A DNA stretch of 64,000 nt, taken from assembly GCA_036389455.1 (NCBI GenBank), contig DASVPW010000059.1:1-64000 (forward strand), written 5' to 3'. The translations under genes were made by a program, and so were the position numbers. This DNA comes from JAJKJG01 sp036389455. GTDB taxonomy: Bacteria > Pseudomonadota > Alphaproteobacteria > Rhizobiales > Beijerinckiaceae. The notes under the pieces are model-generated. The model saw nothing but the letters and a program-made list of their open reading frames with translations. It had not been told where the DNA came from and did no database searches. Of the stretch, positions 32,389 through 41,722 are shown piece after piece; the stretch's first letter is position 1; every line of letters starts with the position of its first letter.

Positions 32389-32458
32389 TGAGGACGGCGA
32401 GGCCGAGCCCGGTCGCGAAGGCGGCGAGGACGGCGGCGGCGGCGCTGAAGGTTCTCAT
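32372..32458 (-). CDS. Possible 28-residue hydrophobic peptide
   Basis: The minus strand encodes a short open frame MRTFSAAAAVLAAFATGLGL plus AVLINPLI with an AGGG ribosome-like site nine bases before its ATG. It is a single membrane helix. It overlaps the end of the AbrB gene on the opposite strand by 17 bases and lies downstream of nothing on its own strand except the oxidoreductase start at 33548. No homology is known to me; chance cannot be excluded in such GC-rich DNA. Confidence 0.3.
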   Translation of the reverse strand: MRTFSAAAAVLAAFATGLGLAVLINPLI

Positions 32459-32549
32459 GACGACGATCCCTGGTGCCGGCTTCTCTGGCCGGCCATGACC
32501 CCATCATGCCTATCCTGCAGCCCGGCGCGGTGCGGCGGCGCACGGAGCG

Positions 32550-33548
32550 TCAGCGCCCACCGCCGTCGCGCACGTCCTGGCGCAGGATCGCCTCGACGAC
32601 CTCCTGGACCTCGAGGGCCTCGCGCAGGGTCGCGAGATCGTGCGGCTCGCCGCGGGTCATGGCCGCGACCTTCTCGAGCTGGCGCGCCAGCACGAGGGGA
32701 CGGGCCTGGTCGGCATCGAGCGCGCCCGGCGGCTCGGCCCAGGTGCCGTCGGCCTCGAGCCGCTCGGGCACGGCCCAGTCGCGGATGCGCACCGCGCCCG
32801 CGGAGCCTTCGAGGACCCACAGGTTATGGTCGTCCTTGTCGGTGCCGCCGACCCCGCCCGAGAGCCGCACCGGCACCGCGCCCGCGGTCAGGACCGCCTC
32901 GATGCCGCGCTCGCTTCGGTCCCGCTCCGGGTATTCGGCGGCGGCGCGGCGCAGCTCCAGGGGCCCGAACAGGCGCCGCGACAGGAACAGGAAATGCGAG
33001 ACGACCTCGCGGGTGAAGCCGCCCTGCGCCCGGCGGTCGAGCCAGGAGGCGGCGTCGGCCTGCCAGGAGCGCGGCCAGCGCGCGAAGGCGACCTCGATGC
33101 GCAGCGCGCGCGGCTCGCCGACCGCGCCCTCGGCGATCCAGGCCCGGAGCCGGTCGACCGCGAAGGACGACGCGAAGGGGAAGTTCACGGCCGCCCGCGC
33201 CCCGCCCGCCTCCGCCTCCGCGACGAGCCGGCGCGCCTCCCCGACGTCGACGGCGAGCGGCTTCTCGCAGAACATCGCGCGCTCGCGCTCGAGCGTGCGC
33301 CGGACGTGGCCGAGATGGGTCGCTGGCGGGGAGGCGACGTAGACGCAGTCGCTCGCCTCGATGAGCGCGTGGGTGGAGGAGGCGCGGGGCACCTGCGGGA
33401 AGGTCTCGCGGAGCCGGTCCATCGCCCGCGAGGCCGGGTCCCAGACGCCCGCGACGGCAACCGGGCCGGGGCCCTGCGCGAGGGCCGCCCGCAGCAGCCG
33501 CTCGCCCATGATGCCGTAGCCGATGAAGCCCACCCTGACCGGATTCAA
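32550..33548 (-). CDS. Gfo/Idh/MocA family oxidoreductase
   Basis: A 332-residue NAD(P)-dependent dehydrogenase. The Rossmann start VRVGFIGYGIMGERLLRAAL holds the G-x-G-x-x-G nucleotide loop; FCEKPLAVDVGEARRLV carries the family's EKP motif. The second half is the alpha/beta substrate domain. The long open frame to 34808 covers antisense sequence of the FAH gene. The chosen start is a TTG at 33548 (LNPVRVGF), preceded by GAGGAG. Substrate unknown; typically a sugar, inositol or biliverdin-like ring. It is divergent from a FAH-family gene, so both may act in sugar-acid metabolism, which is inference. Confidence 0.85.
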   Translation of the reverse strand: MNPVRVGFIGYGIMGERLLRAALAQGPGPVAVAGVWDPASRAMDRLRETFPQVPRASSTHALIEASDCVYVASPPATHLGHVRRTLERERAMFCEKPLAVDVGEARRLVAEAEAGGARAAVNFPFASSFAVDRLRAWIAEGAVGEPRALRIEVAFARWPRSWQADAASWLDRRAQGGFTREVVSHFLFLSRRLFGPLELRRAAAEYPERDRSERGIEAVLTAGAVPVRLSGGVGGTDKDDHNLWVLEGSAGAVRIRDWAVPERLEADGTWAEPPGALDADQARPLVLARQLEKVAAMTRGEPHDLATLREALEVQEVVEAILRQDVRDGGGR

Positions 33549-33704
33549 GCCGCCGCTCCTCGTGCCTTTACCAAGGCCAATGAGCGGCTTCGGACGGGGT
33601 TCCCTCGGGGACGGGAAAAGCTCCCCGCCGTGGCCTGGCGAACACACCTTGCGGGCGGACGGACTCGCCTCTAAGCCGCAGGCTCGGGCTCCGGGGATGG
33701 CGGC

Positions 33705-34886
33705 ATGGCGCGGATCGAGGACGAAATCAGGCAGGTTCTGCCGGACGACGGGACGGCCGGGGCGCTCGCCGGGCGGGTCTGGCGGCCGGAGCTCGGCGGC
33801 CCCTCGGTCGTCGCGGTCCGGGAGGACGGCGTGTTCGACGCCTCGGGCGCCTTCCCGACGATGCGCGACCTGTGCGAGGCGGGCGACCCCGCGGCGGCGC
33901 TCCGCGCCGCCTCCGGCGAGCGCGTCGGCGCGCTCGAAGACATCCTCGCCAACACGCCGCCGGACGGGCGCGACCCCAGGAAGCCGTGGCTCCTCGCCCC
34001 CCTCGACCTCCAGGCCATCAAGGCCGCCGGCGTGACCTTCGTGATCTCGATGCTGGAGCGGGTCATCGAGGAGCGGGCGAGGGGCAATCCCGACGCCGCG
34101 ACCGCGATCCGCCGGGAGGTCAACCGCCTCGTCGGCGACGACCTCGCGAAGCTCCGGCCGGGCTCGCCCGAGGCGGCCCGGCTGAAGGAGGTGATGATCG
34201 AGCAGGGGGTGTGGAGCCAGTACCTCGAGGTCGGCATCGGCCCCGACGCCGAGATCTTCTCGAAGGCCCCGCCCATGGCGGCGGTGGGGACGGGGATGGA
34301 CGCGGGGCTGCACCCGAAGTCGAGCTGGAACAACCCCGAGCCGGAGGTCGTGCTCGCGGTCTCGTCGCGGGGAAGCATCGTCGGCGCGTCGCTCGGCAAC
34401 GACGTGAACCTGCGCGACTTCGAGGGCCGCTCGGCGCTCCTGCTCTCGAAGGCGAAGGACAACAACGCGTCCTGCGCCATCGGCCCCTTCATCCGCCTCT
34501 TCGATAAGACCTTCTCCCTCGACGACGTGCGGGCCACGACGGTCACCCTCGCGGTCGAGGGGCCGGACGGCTTCCGTCTCGAGGGCTCGTCGTCGATCGC
34601 GAAGATCAGCCGCGACCCGGAGGACCTCGTCCGGCAGATGATCGGGCCGGAGCACCAGTACCCGGACGGAGCGGTCCTCTTCCTCGGCACCATGTTCGCG
34701 CCGATCGAGGACCGCGACGCGCCGGGCCAGGGCTTCACCCACAAGATCGGCGACGTCGTCACGGTGGCGGCGCCGAAGCTCGGGCGCCTCGTCAACCGCA
34801 TGCGCCATTCCGGCGACTGCGAGCCCTGGACCTTCGGGGCGGGCGCGCTCATGCGCAACCTCGCGCGGCGGGGCCTCCTCCGATGA
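33705..34886 (+). CDS. Fumarylacetoacetate hydrolase (FAH) family protein
   Basis: A 393-residue protein whose C-terminal half has the FAH catalytic fold. It contains SSWNNPEPEVVLAVSSRG with the metal-binding glutamates, GASLGNDVNLRDFEGRSALLLSKAKDNNASCAIGP, and a closing GDVVTVAAPKLGRLVNRM. This extended type, with a long N-terminal domain, resembles 2-keto-3-deoxy sugar-acid dehydratases (AraD1-like) more than true fumarylacetoacetase. The start ATG at 33705 is the first of the frame. It overlaps the collagen-like gene at its 3' end (ATGA). Confidence 0.88.
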   Translation: MARIEDEIRQVLPDDGTAGALAGRVWRPELGGPSVVAVREDGVFDASGAFPTMRDLCEAGDPAAALRAASGERVGALEDILANTPPDGRDPRKPWLLAPLDLQAIKAAGVTFVISMLERVIEERARGNPDAATAIRREVNRLVGDDLAKLRPGSPEAARLKEVMIEQGVWSQYLEVGIGPDAEIFSKAPPMAAVGTGMDAGLHPKSSWNNPEPEVVLAVSSRGSIVGASLGNDVNLRDFEGRSALLLSKAKDNNASCAIGPFIRLFDKTFSLDDVRATTVTLAVEGPDGFRLEGSSSIAKISRDPEDLVRQMIGPEHQYPDGAVLFLGTMFAPIEDRDAPGQGFTHKIGDVVTVAAPKLGRLVNRMRHSGDCEPWTFGAGALMRNLARRGLLR

Positions 34887-35452
34887 GGAGCGATGCGGCG
34901 CGGCGCGTCCGATTGATTCGTCCCGCGATGGTCGCGGCAGGGATGCTGGCCGCCGCGCCGGCGCAGGCGGAGATCACGATCGCGGTCGCGCGCATCACCG
35001 AAGGGGCGCTCTGGGTGATCGGGCAGACCGACGAGCCCGGCGCCGAGGTGACGCTCGACGGCGCCTTCACCGAGACGGCCGACGGGCGCGGCTACTTCCG
35101 CTTCAAGGTGATCTACCACCCGCCGGACTGCATCGTGACGCTCAGAAGCGGCGCCCAGACCCAGGAGGCCGTGATCGCGGGCTGCGGCCAGGCCGGTCCG
35201 CCGGGGCCGGCGGGGCTCCCCGGCCCGGAGGGGCCTGCGGGACCGCGAGGGGCCGAGGGCCCGCCCGGTCCCGCCGGTCCGCCCGGCCCTCCGGGACCGC
35301 CGGGGCCCTCCGGTTCGCCGGGACCGGCCGGGCCGCGAGGGGCTGCCGGACCCGCCGCCGCGCCCGCTCCACGGGCTCCGGTGCGTGCGCCCGCGCCCGC
35401 CGCGCCGCAGCCGCCGGCAGCGTCCGCCGCGCCGCAGCCCGCCGACGAATGA
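34883..35452 (+). CDS. Secreted collagen-like protein
   Basis: A 189-residue protein: signal peptide (cleavage likely after APAQA, about 29), a globular beta-rich domain (residues 30-100, ITIAVARITEGALWVIGQTDEPGAEVTLDG, ending with two cysteines at 83 and 101), then an uninterrupted run of 19 Gly-X-Y triplets (102-158, rich in GPP, GPA, GPR). A Pro/Ala tail ends the protein. The Gly-X-Y run should form a collagen triple helix with the beta domain as trimerisation head. It shares ATGA with the upstream hydrolase gene. Function unknown; surface or periplasmic display is likely from the signal peptide. Confidence 0.85.
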   Translation: MRSDAARRVRLIRPAMVAAGMLAAAPAQAEITIAVARITEGALWVIGQTDEPGAEVTLDGAFTETADGRGYFRFKVIYHPPDCIVTLRSGAQTQEAVIAGCGQAGPPGPAGLPGPEGPAGPRGAEGPPGPAGPPGPPGPPGPSGSPGPAGPRGAAGPAAAPAPRAPVRAPAPAAPQPPAASAAPQPADE

Positions 35453-35455
35453 CGC

Positions 35456-36277
35456 CTACTCCGCCGCGACCTTGTAGGCGCGCGCGTATTCGCGGAGCGC
35501 GTCGTCGGCGACGGGCGCGATCGGCGTGAAGTCGCGGTGCGCGATGAACTCGGGCCGCGTGAACTTCGTGATGTGGTTCGAGACCGCGCAGAGCGTCAGG
35601 TACACGATCTTGCGCGGGTAGGGCGTCATGTTCGGCGGCGAGGCGTGGACGAGGTTGCCGTGGAACATCAGGACGGAGCCCGGCTTGCCCGTCGGCGCGA
35701 CGATCCCGGGCCCGCCGCCCGGCGGCTCCGCCTCGCGCACGAGCTTCGCGACGGTGTCGTTGTCGAGCGTCCACAGCGGGTAGGAGGTGGTCGTCGTGTC
35801 GTGCCCGGCCTTGAGCGTGCCGGCCTTGTGGCTCTTCGGGATGAACATCAGCGGGCCGTTCACCGCCATCACCTCGTCGAGGAAGACGGCGATGTTCATG
35901 GCGCGGGCCTCGGGCATGCCGTCGTCGCGGGCCCAGGTGCCGTAGTCCTGGTGCCACTGCCACAGCTCGCCCTCGAAGGGCGCCTTGGCGTTGATCTTGA
36001 ACTGGTGGACGTAGACCTCCTCGCCGAAGAGCTGCCGCAGCGGCTCGACGAGGCGCGGGTGGCGCGAGAGGATGCGAAACGCCTCGTTGTAGGTGTGGGC
36101 CGCGAAGGCCGTGCGCGGCGCGCCGGTCTTCTCCCGCCACACCTCCGGCCGCTCGGTGCGGTAGATGCCCTCGGCCTCGGATCTGAGCGCCGCCACCTCC
36201 TCGTCCGAGAAGCAGCCGGGCATGAAGAGATAGCCGAGCTCGTCGAACTCCTTCAGTTGCTGGGGGGTGAGCTTCAT
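35456..36277 (-). CDS. Phytanoyl-CoA dioxygenase (PhyH) family protein
   Basis: A 273-residue non-haem Fe(II)/2-oxoglutarate oxygenase. The facial triad is visible: HxD in LWQWHQDYGTW and the distal histidine in MFHGNLVHASPPN, with the start LTPQQLKEFDELGYLFMPG typical of PhyH proteins. The open frame extends to 36421, but the ATG at 36277 gives the family N terminus and has GGAGACG upstream. The substrate is not evident. It is convergent with the collagen-like gene (stops three bases apart) and may be co-transcribed with nothing upstream. Confidence 0.9.
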   Translation of the reverse strand: MKLTPQQLKEFDELGYLFMPGCFSDEEVAALRSEAEGIYRTERPEVWREKTGAPRTAFAAHTYNEAFRILSRHPRLVEPLRQLFGEEVYVHQFKINAKAPFEGELWQWHQDYGTWARDDGMPEARAMNIAVFLDEVMAVNGPLMFIPKSHKAGTLKAGHDTTTTSYPLWTLDNDTVAKLVREAEPPGGGPGIVAPTGKPGSVLMFHGNLVHASPPNMTPYPRKIVYLTLCAVSNHITKFTRPEFIAHRDFTPIAPVADDALREYARAYKVAAE

Positions 36278-36369
36278 CGTCTCCTCCGTCGATGGCGCCG
36301 CGTCTCGAGGCGCGGCTTTGCCGGCAGCATCGGCGAAGTCGCGTCCCGGCGCAACGCCGTCGCGGGCTC

Positions 36370-37359
36370 TCAAGCCCCGCCGAAAAGGGAGGTGCTGAGG
36401 TACTTCATGCCGGAATCGCACAGGACCGTGACAACCGTCGCGTCCGGCCCGAGCCGCATGCCCGTCCCGATCGCCGCGACGAGGTTCGCGCCGGTCGAGG
36501 TCCCGGCGAACAAGGCCTCCGAGCGCGCGAGCCGGCGGGCCATAGCCATGGCCTCCTCGGTCGAGACAGCGGCGATCTCGTCGGCGACGGACGCGTGCCA
36601 GAGCGGGACGACGAAGCCCGCGCCGATGCCTTCGATCCTGTGCATGCCCGTCCTGCCGCCCGACAGGACCGCGGATTCCTCCGGCTCGACCGCAACGATG
36701 CGGATGTCAGGCTTCCTGCGCCGCAGGGCCTCGGCGACGCCGCGCACGCAGGCCGCGGTCCCGGCGCTCTGCACGAAGGCGTCGATCCGGCCGCCCGTCT
36801 GCCGCCAGATCTCGTCCCCCATGGCGTGGTAGGCGGAAAGCTGGTCGGCGTTGTTGAGCTGGTCGGTCCAGAAGGCCCCCGTCTCCGCGGCGATGCGGCG
36901 CGCGGCCTCGATCATGGCGCGGGTCAGGCCCGCGTCCATGCCGCCGCCGACGCTCGGGATCACGGTCAGCTCGGCGCCGAGCGCCGCCATGTGCCGGCGC
37001 TTCTCGATGCTGAACGCGTCGGACGTCACGATGCTCAAAGGATAGCCCCGCGCCGCGCAGACGAGGGCGAGCGAGACGCCGGTGCTGCCGCCGGTGTACT
37101 CGACGACGCGGCCGCCCGGCTGAAGGCGCCCCGTCCGCTCCGCGGCCTCGATCATGGCGAGAGCCATGCGGTCCTTCATGCTCCCCGTCGGATTGGCGCT
37201 CTCGGCCTTGACGAGGATGCGGGCGCAGCCCTCCGGGACGAGGCGCTTCAGCTCGAGGAGCGGCGTGCCGCCGATGCGCCGGAGCACGGAGGCGTCGACC
37301 TCCGCTGCCGCGTCCTGAAGGTCCCGTGCCGCCGATGCCTGCATTCGGTTCCCTTGCAT
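36370..37359 (-). CDS. Cysteine synthase family PLP enzyme
   Basis: A beta-family PLP enzyme of 329 residues (324 if the ATG at 37344 is used). It shows IGGTPLLELKRL, the PLP lysine in ANPTGSMKDRMALAMI, the phosphate/nucleotide loop EYTGGSTGVSLAL, and FVQSAGTAACVRGVAEALR and LFAGTSTGANLVAA further on. The family motif normally ends SVKDR; here it is SMKDR. It may make cysteine or a related amino acid, or split one. It is divergent from a MarR regulator across 30 bases, so that regulator probably controls it. Confidence 0.87.
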   Translation of the reverse strand: MQGNRMQASAARDLQDAAAEVDASVLRRIGGTPLLELKRLVPEGCARILVKAESANPTGSMKDRMALAMIEAAERTGRLQPGGRVVEYTGGSTGVSLALVCAARGYPLSIVTSDAFSIEKRRHMAALGAELTVIPSVGGGMDAGLTRAMIEAARRIAAETGAFWTDQLNNADQLSAYHAMGDEIWRQTGGRIDAFVQSAGTAACVRGVAEALRRRKPDIRIVAVEPEESAVLSGGRTGMHRIEGIGAGFVVPLWHASVADEIAAVSTEEAMAMARRLARSEALFAGTSTGANLVAAIGTGMRLGPDATVVTVLCDSGMKYLSTSLFGGA

Positions 37360-37389
37360 GCAGATACAAATGATGTAAATGCATACATT
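37360..37389. promoter_or_regulatory. Short AT-rich divergent promoter between MarR and cysteine-synthase-like genes
   Basis: The 30-base gap is unusually AT-rich for this chromosome and contains ATGCA at 37358-37362 and its inverse TGCAT at 37380-37384. Both promoters must overlap the coding starts. The site is a plausible operator for the adjacent MarR protein, giving autoregulation and control of the enzyme together; no exact palindrome longer than five bases is visible. Confidence 0.45.
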
Positions 37390-37851
37390 ATGGGACGCCA
37401 AAGGCAAGACCTGCCGAAAACCCTGGTCGCCGATGCGCGCGCGGCGGTCCGGACCTGCGCCGGGACGAACGTCCGCCTCGCCGCGCGCCGGATCACGCGC
37501 TTCCTCGAGGCGCGGATGGGCGAGACCGGCCTGAGCGTCGCCCAGTTCGGGCTCATGACCCACGTGGCGGCGGCCGGGGACGACACCATCGGGGCGCTCG
37601 CGGAGCGCACCGGCCTCGACCAGTCGACCCTGTCGCGCAACCTCCACGGCCTCGAGCGGGCGGGCCTCGTCGAGATCGCCATTGTCGAGAAGGACCTGCG
37701 CCGCCGCGCGGTCTGGCTGACGGAGGCGGGCGCGCGGCGCCTCGAAGCCGCGCTCCCGGCCTGGCGGCGCGCCCACGCGGCGCTCGCGGAAATCATCGAG
37801 CCCGAGGACGTCCGAAGGCTCACGGCGGCGACCGCCGCGCTCGACGCCTGA
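37390..37851 (+). CDS. MarR family transcriptional regulator
   Basis: A 153-residue winged-helix repressor: ITRFLEARMGETGLSVAQFGLMTHV, then the recognition helix region TIGALAERTGLDQSTLSRNLHGLERAGLV and the wing VEKDLRRRAVWLTEAG. MarR dimers usually bind the divergent promoter and respond to a small ligand. The start ATG at 37390 lies inside the divergent promoter; the upstream frame is antisense to the cysteine-synthase-like gene and is ignored. Confidence 0.9.
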   Translation: MGRQRQDLPKTLVADARAAVRTCAGTNVRLAARRITRFLEARMGETGLSVAQFGLMTHVAAAGDDTIGALAERTGLDQSTLSRNLHGLERAGLVEIAIVEKDLRRRAVWLTEAGARRLEAALPAWRRAHAALAEIIEPEDVRRLTAATAALDA

Positions 37852-37975
37852 CCTCCTCATGCCGAGGTGACGCCGCGCAGCGGCGGCCTCGAAGCACGCA
37901 TACGCGCTGATGCGCCGGCGTGGTGCGTCCTTCGAGGCTCGTAGCCTCGCTCCTCGCACCTCAGAGCGGCGCCGA
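37852..37975. repeat. Nested palindromic repeat between convergent genes
   Basis: An imperfect inverted repeat lies between the MarR and Bug-protein stop codons. Outer arms are GAGGTG and CACCTC; inner arms are CCTCGAAGCACGCA (left) and TGCGTCCTTCGAGG (right). Each half has a mini-hairpin in the middle (GCCGCGCAGCGGC; GAGGCTCGTAGCCTC). The build is the same as that of the element at 25811-25913, though the sequence differs. Confidence 0.7.
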
Positions 37976-37981
37976 CGGAGG

Positions 37982-38953
37982 CTACCCCTCCATCTTCACA
38001 CCCGCCGCCTTCACGACCTCGCCCCATTTGCGGATCTCGGCCTCGACGAAGGCGTCGAAGCTCTTCGGATCGCGCACGTTCACGGCGATGCCGAGCTTCG
38101 TCGCGGCGTCGCGCACCTCGGGCTTCGCGAGGGCGGCCATGACCGCCTGGGAGAGCCGGGCGAGCACAGGAGCCGGCGTCCCGGCCGGAGCCCACAGTCC
38201 GATCCAGGCGTCGGCCTCGCCGCCCTGCACCCCCTGCTCGGAGAGGAGCGGCACGTCGGGGAGCTGCGGCGCCCGGATGCCGCTCGCGACGGCGAGCGCC
38301 CGCATGGTGCCGGCCTGGACCTGGCCGAGGACGGAGGGGAGGGTCGCGAAGGCGGCGTCGATGCGGCCGGCGACGAGCTCCTGGGCCATCGGCGCCGCGC
38401 CCCTGAACGGCACGTGGACGAGGTCCATCCCGGTCTTCACCTTGAACAGCTCCATGGCGAGGTGCGAGGCCGAGCCGTTGCCCGTCGAGCCGTAGTTGAG
38501 TTTTCCTGGATTCGCCTTCGCCTGCGCGATCAGCTCCGCGACCGAGCGCGCCGGCAGGTCGTTCTTCACCACCAGCACGTGCTGCAGGTCGGCGAGGCCG
38601 GCGACGGCGGCGAAGTCCTTCGCCTCGTAGCCGGGGTCCTTGAGGAGGATGTAGTTCGTGGCGTGGGTCTGGTTCGTGGAGAGCACGAGGGTGTGCCCGT
38701 CGGGGTCGGCCTTGGCGACCTGCCGCGCCCCGATCGCGCCGGCGCCGCCGCCGACGTTCTCGACGATGGCGCTCTGCCCGAGCCCGCCGAGCTCCGGCGT
38801 GAGGAGCCGCGCGAGCGCATCCACCGGCCCGCCGGCCGGATAGGGCACCACGATCTTGATGGTCCGCGTCGGGAAGCCCTGCGCGAGGGCGCCCGCGGGC
38901 GCGAGGGCGGCTCCGGCCAGGAGGGCGAGGGTGCGGCGGCGGGTGACGGTCAT
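37982..38953 (-). CDS. Bug-type (TctC family) periplasmic solute-binding protein
   Basis: A 323-residue periplasmic binding protein with a twin-arginine-like signal (TVTRRRTLALLAGAALAPAG). Its core is typical of Bug proteins: RTIKIVVPYPAGGPVDALAR, VENVGGGAGAIGARQVAKADPDG, LNYGSTGNGSASHLAMELF, and VPFRGAAPMAQELVAG. These bind carboxylates for tripartite tricarboxylate carriers; most copies, like this one, are orphans without the membrane subunits beside them. The start at 38953 is the ATG of the signal peptide; the frame upstream has no such signal. Confidence 0.92.
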   Translation of the reverse strand: MTVTRRRTLALLAGAALAPAGALAQGFPTRTIKIVVPYPAGGPVDALARLLTPELGGLGQSAIVENVGGGAGAIGARQVAKADPDGHTLVLSTNQTHATNYILLKDPGYEAKDFAAVAGLADLQHVLVVKNDLPARSVAELIAQAKANPGKLNYGSTGNGSASHLAMELFKVKTGMDLVHVPFRGAAPMAQELVAGRIDAAFATLPSVLGQVQAGTMRALAVASGIRAPQLPDVPLLSEQGVQGGEADAWIGLWAPAGTPAPVLARLSQAVMAALAKPEVRDAATKLGIAVNVRDPKSFDAFVEAEIRKWGEVVKAAGVKMEG

Positions 38954-39097
38954 AAGTGGTTCTTCAGATAGCAACCCATTTGGGTCCGCGGGGGTGTAGG
39001 CATTCGAATCTTCTGACGCAAGGGAAAAGTATTGCAACGCAACGACCTATTCTATCTTAGAAGCCTACCTGCTTATTCCAATCACTCATATACATTT

Positions 39098-39637
39098 CTA
39101 ATCGCTGAAATTCTGATCAAGTAAGTAACGATTATGGGCTATCGCATTTCGAGCTTTTTCGACTTCATCAAGCCGTTGCTTTAACCAATGCTGAGATGGA
39201 ATTAGATCTCCAAAGCAGTCCCAGTTTTCAATAATAATATCGCAAAGATGCCCAAATTCTGTAAATTGAAGCTGTTCCACCTGTTCGACATCGAGCCATG
39301 TGTTTCTTTCCGCATCCGCCCGTCGAGTATCAACAAACTGCTTAACTCGCTTGGGGATTTTATCTTCCCACCAGTTTGCCGATACCGGTTGCAACCGTTC
39401 GCGGATGAGTTCTCTAAGAGAGTTCTCGAAGCAATAAAGTTCAGCGTAAAGCCGGCTCATCCGAATGGCCTTCACGCGCAACCCTAATGGGAATGGTGCC
39501 AAAGTTTGTTGCAAGAGCGATATTTCGCTCTGCTCAGTTCCGGCACCTATTTTGATCCCTGCATCCCGTAATCGCTCGGCCTCCGCTTCAAAGAGCAGCG
39601 CCCGCGCCATCCATTCGCGAAAGTCCATTTGAATCAT
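39098..39637 (-). CDS. Swt1-like HEPN domain protein
   Basis: A 179-residue all-helical protein. The C-terminal half matches the Swt1-type HEPN domain: SLRELIRERLQPVSANWWEDKIP, FTEFGHLCDIIIENWDCFGDLIP, WLKQRLDEVEKARNAIAHNRYLL. The HEPN ribonuclease motif R-x4-H is present as Arg163 to His168 (RNAIAH). Many HEPN proteins cut RNA in toxin-antitoxin and abortive-infection systems. The ATG overlaps the upstream DUF5343 gene's stop as ATGA, so the two are coupled; another in-frame ATG is at 39628. The region is far AT-richer than its flanks, a mark of recent transfer. Acting as toxin or effector is inference. Confidence 0.78.
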   Translation of the reverse strand: MIQMDFREWMARALLFEAEAERLRDAGIKIGAGTEQSEISLLQQTLAPFPLGLRVKAIRMSRLYAELYCFENSLRELIRERLQPVSANWWEDKIPKRVKQFVDTRRADAERNTWLDVEQVEQLQFTEFGHLCDIIIENWDCFGDLIPSQHWLKQRLDEVEKARNAIAHNRYLLDQNFSD

Positions 39638-40263
39638 CCAAGTAAGTTTTCACGGAGAGATTTGAAAATTGCATTGTAAACTTCAACATCCTTCGTTGCT
39701 GGCAGGGTTATTTCAATCTTGTAGCCGAATCCAATTTGTGAGCCATTTGTGCGATCAATTTGTGCCAGCTTCCCAGCTTGGGATCGGCTTTCATCCACAA
39801 TCTGCTCAAGCTTTTGCACTTGAATTGGATCCGAACTCTTAATTGCATTGAGATCGGCGAGATCTAGGAGAGCTAAGAAAGTCGCCGCTTGCAATTCGGC
39901 CACACGATCTGAAGAGCCGTGCAGACTTTTAAATCGTCCCTCGATAGCCTCCCGATCACTCTTGGTAAGTCTCTCGTTGATCATGAAAAGATCAGCATAG
40001 GTTTCACTTAGCGCTTCAGCCATTACAGCCTTGGCGCGAGATGTATCTCTGTAATCCCGATAACGCTGAGTGGGAGTGCCATCGCCGTTGAGAAACCCGA
40101 GATCTTTCAGGAGCGGGATGATCGCGCGCTCGGTGCTGCCCGCAAAGCCGATCGCGACGAGGTGGTCGCGATTGAAGTTCGGCGGCGGAACACCTTCCTG
40201 CATCTTCTTGAAGATGGCAGGTACGTTTTTGGTGGAAGCTAGATAGCGGGATGTGGTGGGCAC
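39634..40263 (-). CDS. DUF5343 domain protein, partner of the HEPN protein
   Basis: A 209-residue protein. Residues 1 to about 150 match DUF5343, with a winged-helix look: VPAIFKKMQEGVPPPNFNRDHLVAIGF, STERAIIPLLKDLGFLNGDGTPTQRYRDYR, then helices to LHGSSDRVAELQAATFLALLDLADL. The C-terminal 50 residues end in a strand GFGYKIEITLPATKDVEVYNAIFKSL. The initiation codon is GTG with GAGGTG five to six bases upstream. It is first in a two-gene unit with the HEPN gene. AT-rich codon use throughout. A regulator, antitoxin or sensor role is plausible but not proven. Confidence 0.75.
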   Translation of the reverse strand: MPTTSRYLASTKNVPAIFKKMQEGVPPPNFNRDHLVAIGFAGSTERAIIPLLKDLGFLNGDGTPTQRYRDYRDTSRAKAVMAEALSETYADLFMINERLTKSDREAIEGRFKSLHGSSDRVAELQAATFLALLDLADLNAIKSSDPIQVQKLEQIVDESRSQAGKLAQIDRTNGSQIGFGYKIEITLPATKDVEVYNAIFKSLRENLLG

Positions 40264-40407
40264 TTGAGCACCTCACGGCAGAGAAGCGTGGATACACAGA
40301 ACAAAGAAAGAACGCAAGAACCATGCATGTTATCCACATAGAGCTTGCCCGACCGCCGAGTCCGTGAGTACTAGGACCAGCGTACCGATCCAACGGAGTC
40401 TTTCGAA

Positions 40408-41610
<1,203 letters not shown>

Positions 41611-41722
41611 GGGCCGTCATGGTCGGCCAAGGCCGGCCATAAGGCGCGCAAGCCCCGCCCCGGTTTCGCCGCATACCCTGCTTACCGCCAAGGTTTCCGT
41701 CGAACCCTCGGGAGCTTCACAG

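Noticed and set aside
35190..35400. Short GC-rich periodic repeat that could be taken for a minisatellite or CRISPR-like array
   Set aside because: The nine-base periodicity is just Gly-X-Y codons of the collagen-like protein; no spacers and no leader.
41619..41640. Hairpin ATGGTCGGCC/GGCCGGCCAT after aatA as a terminator
   Set aside because: One mismatch and no T tract; could be part of the GC-rich background, so not listed as a feature.
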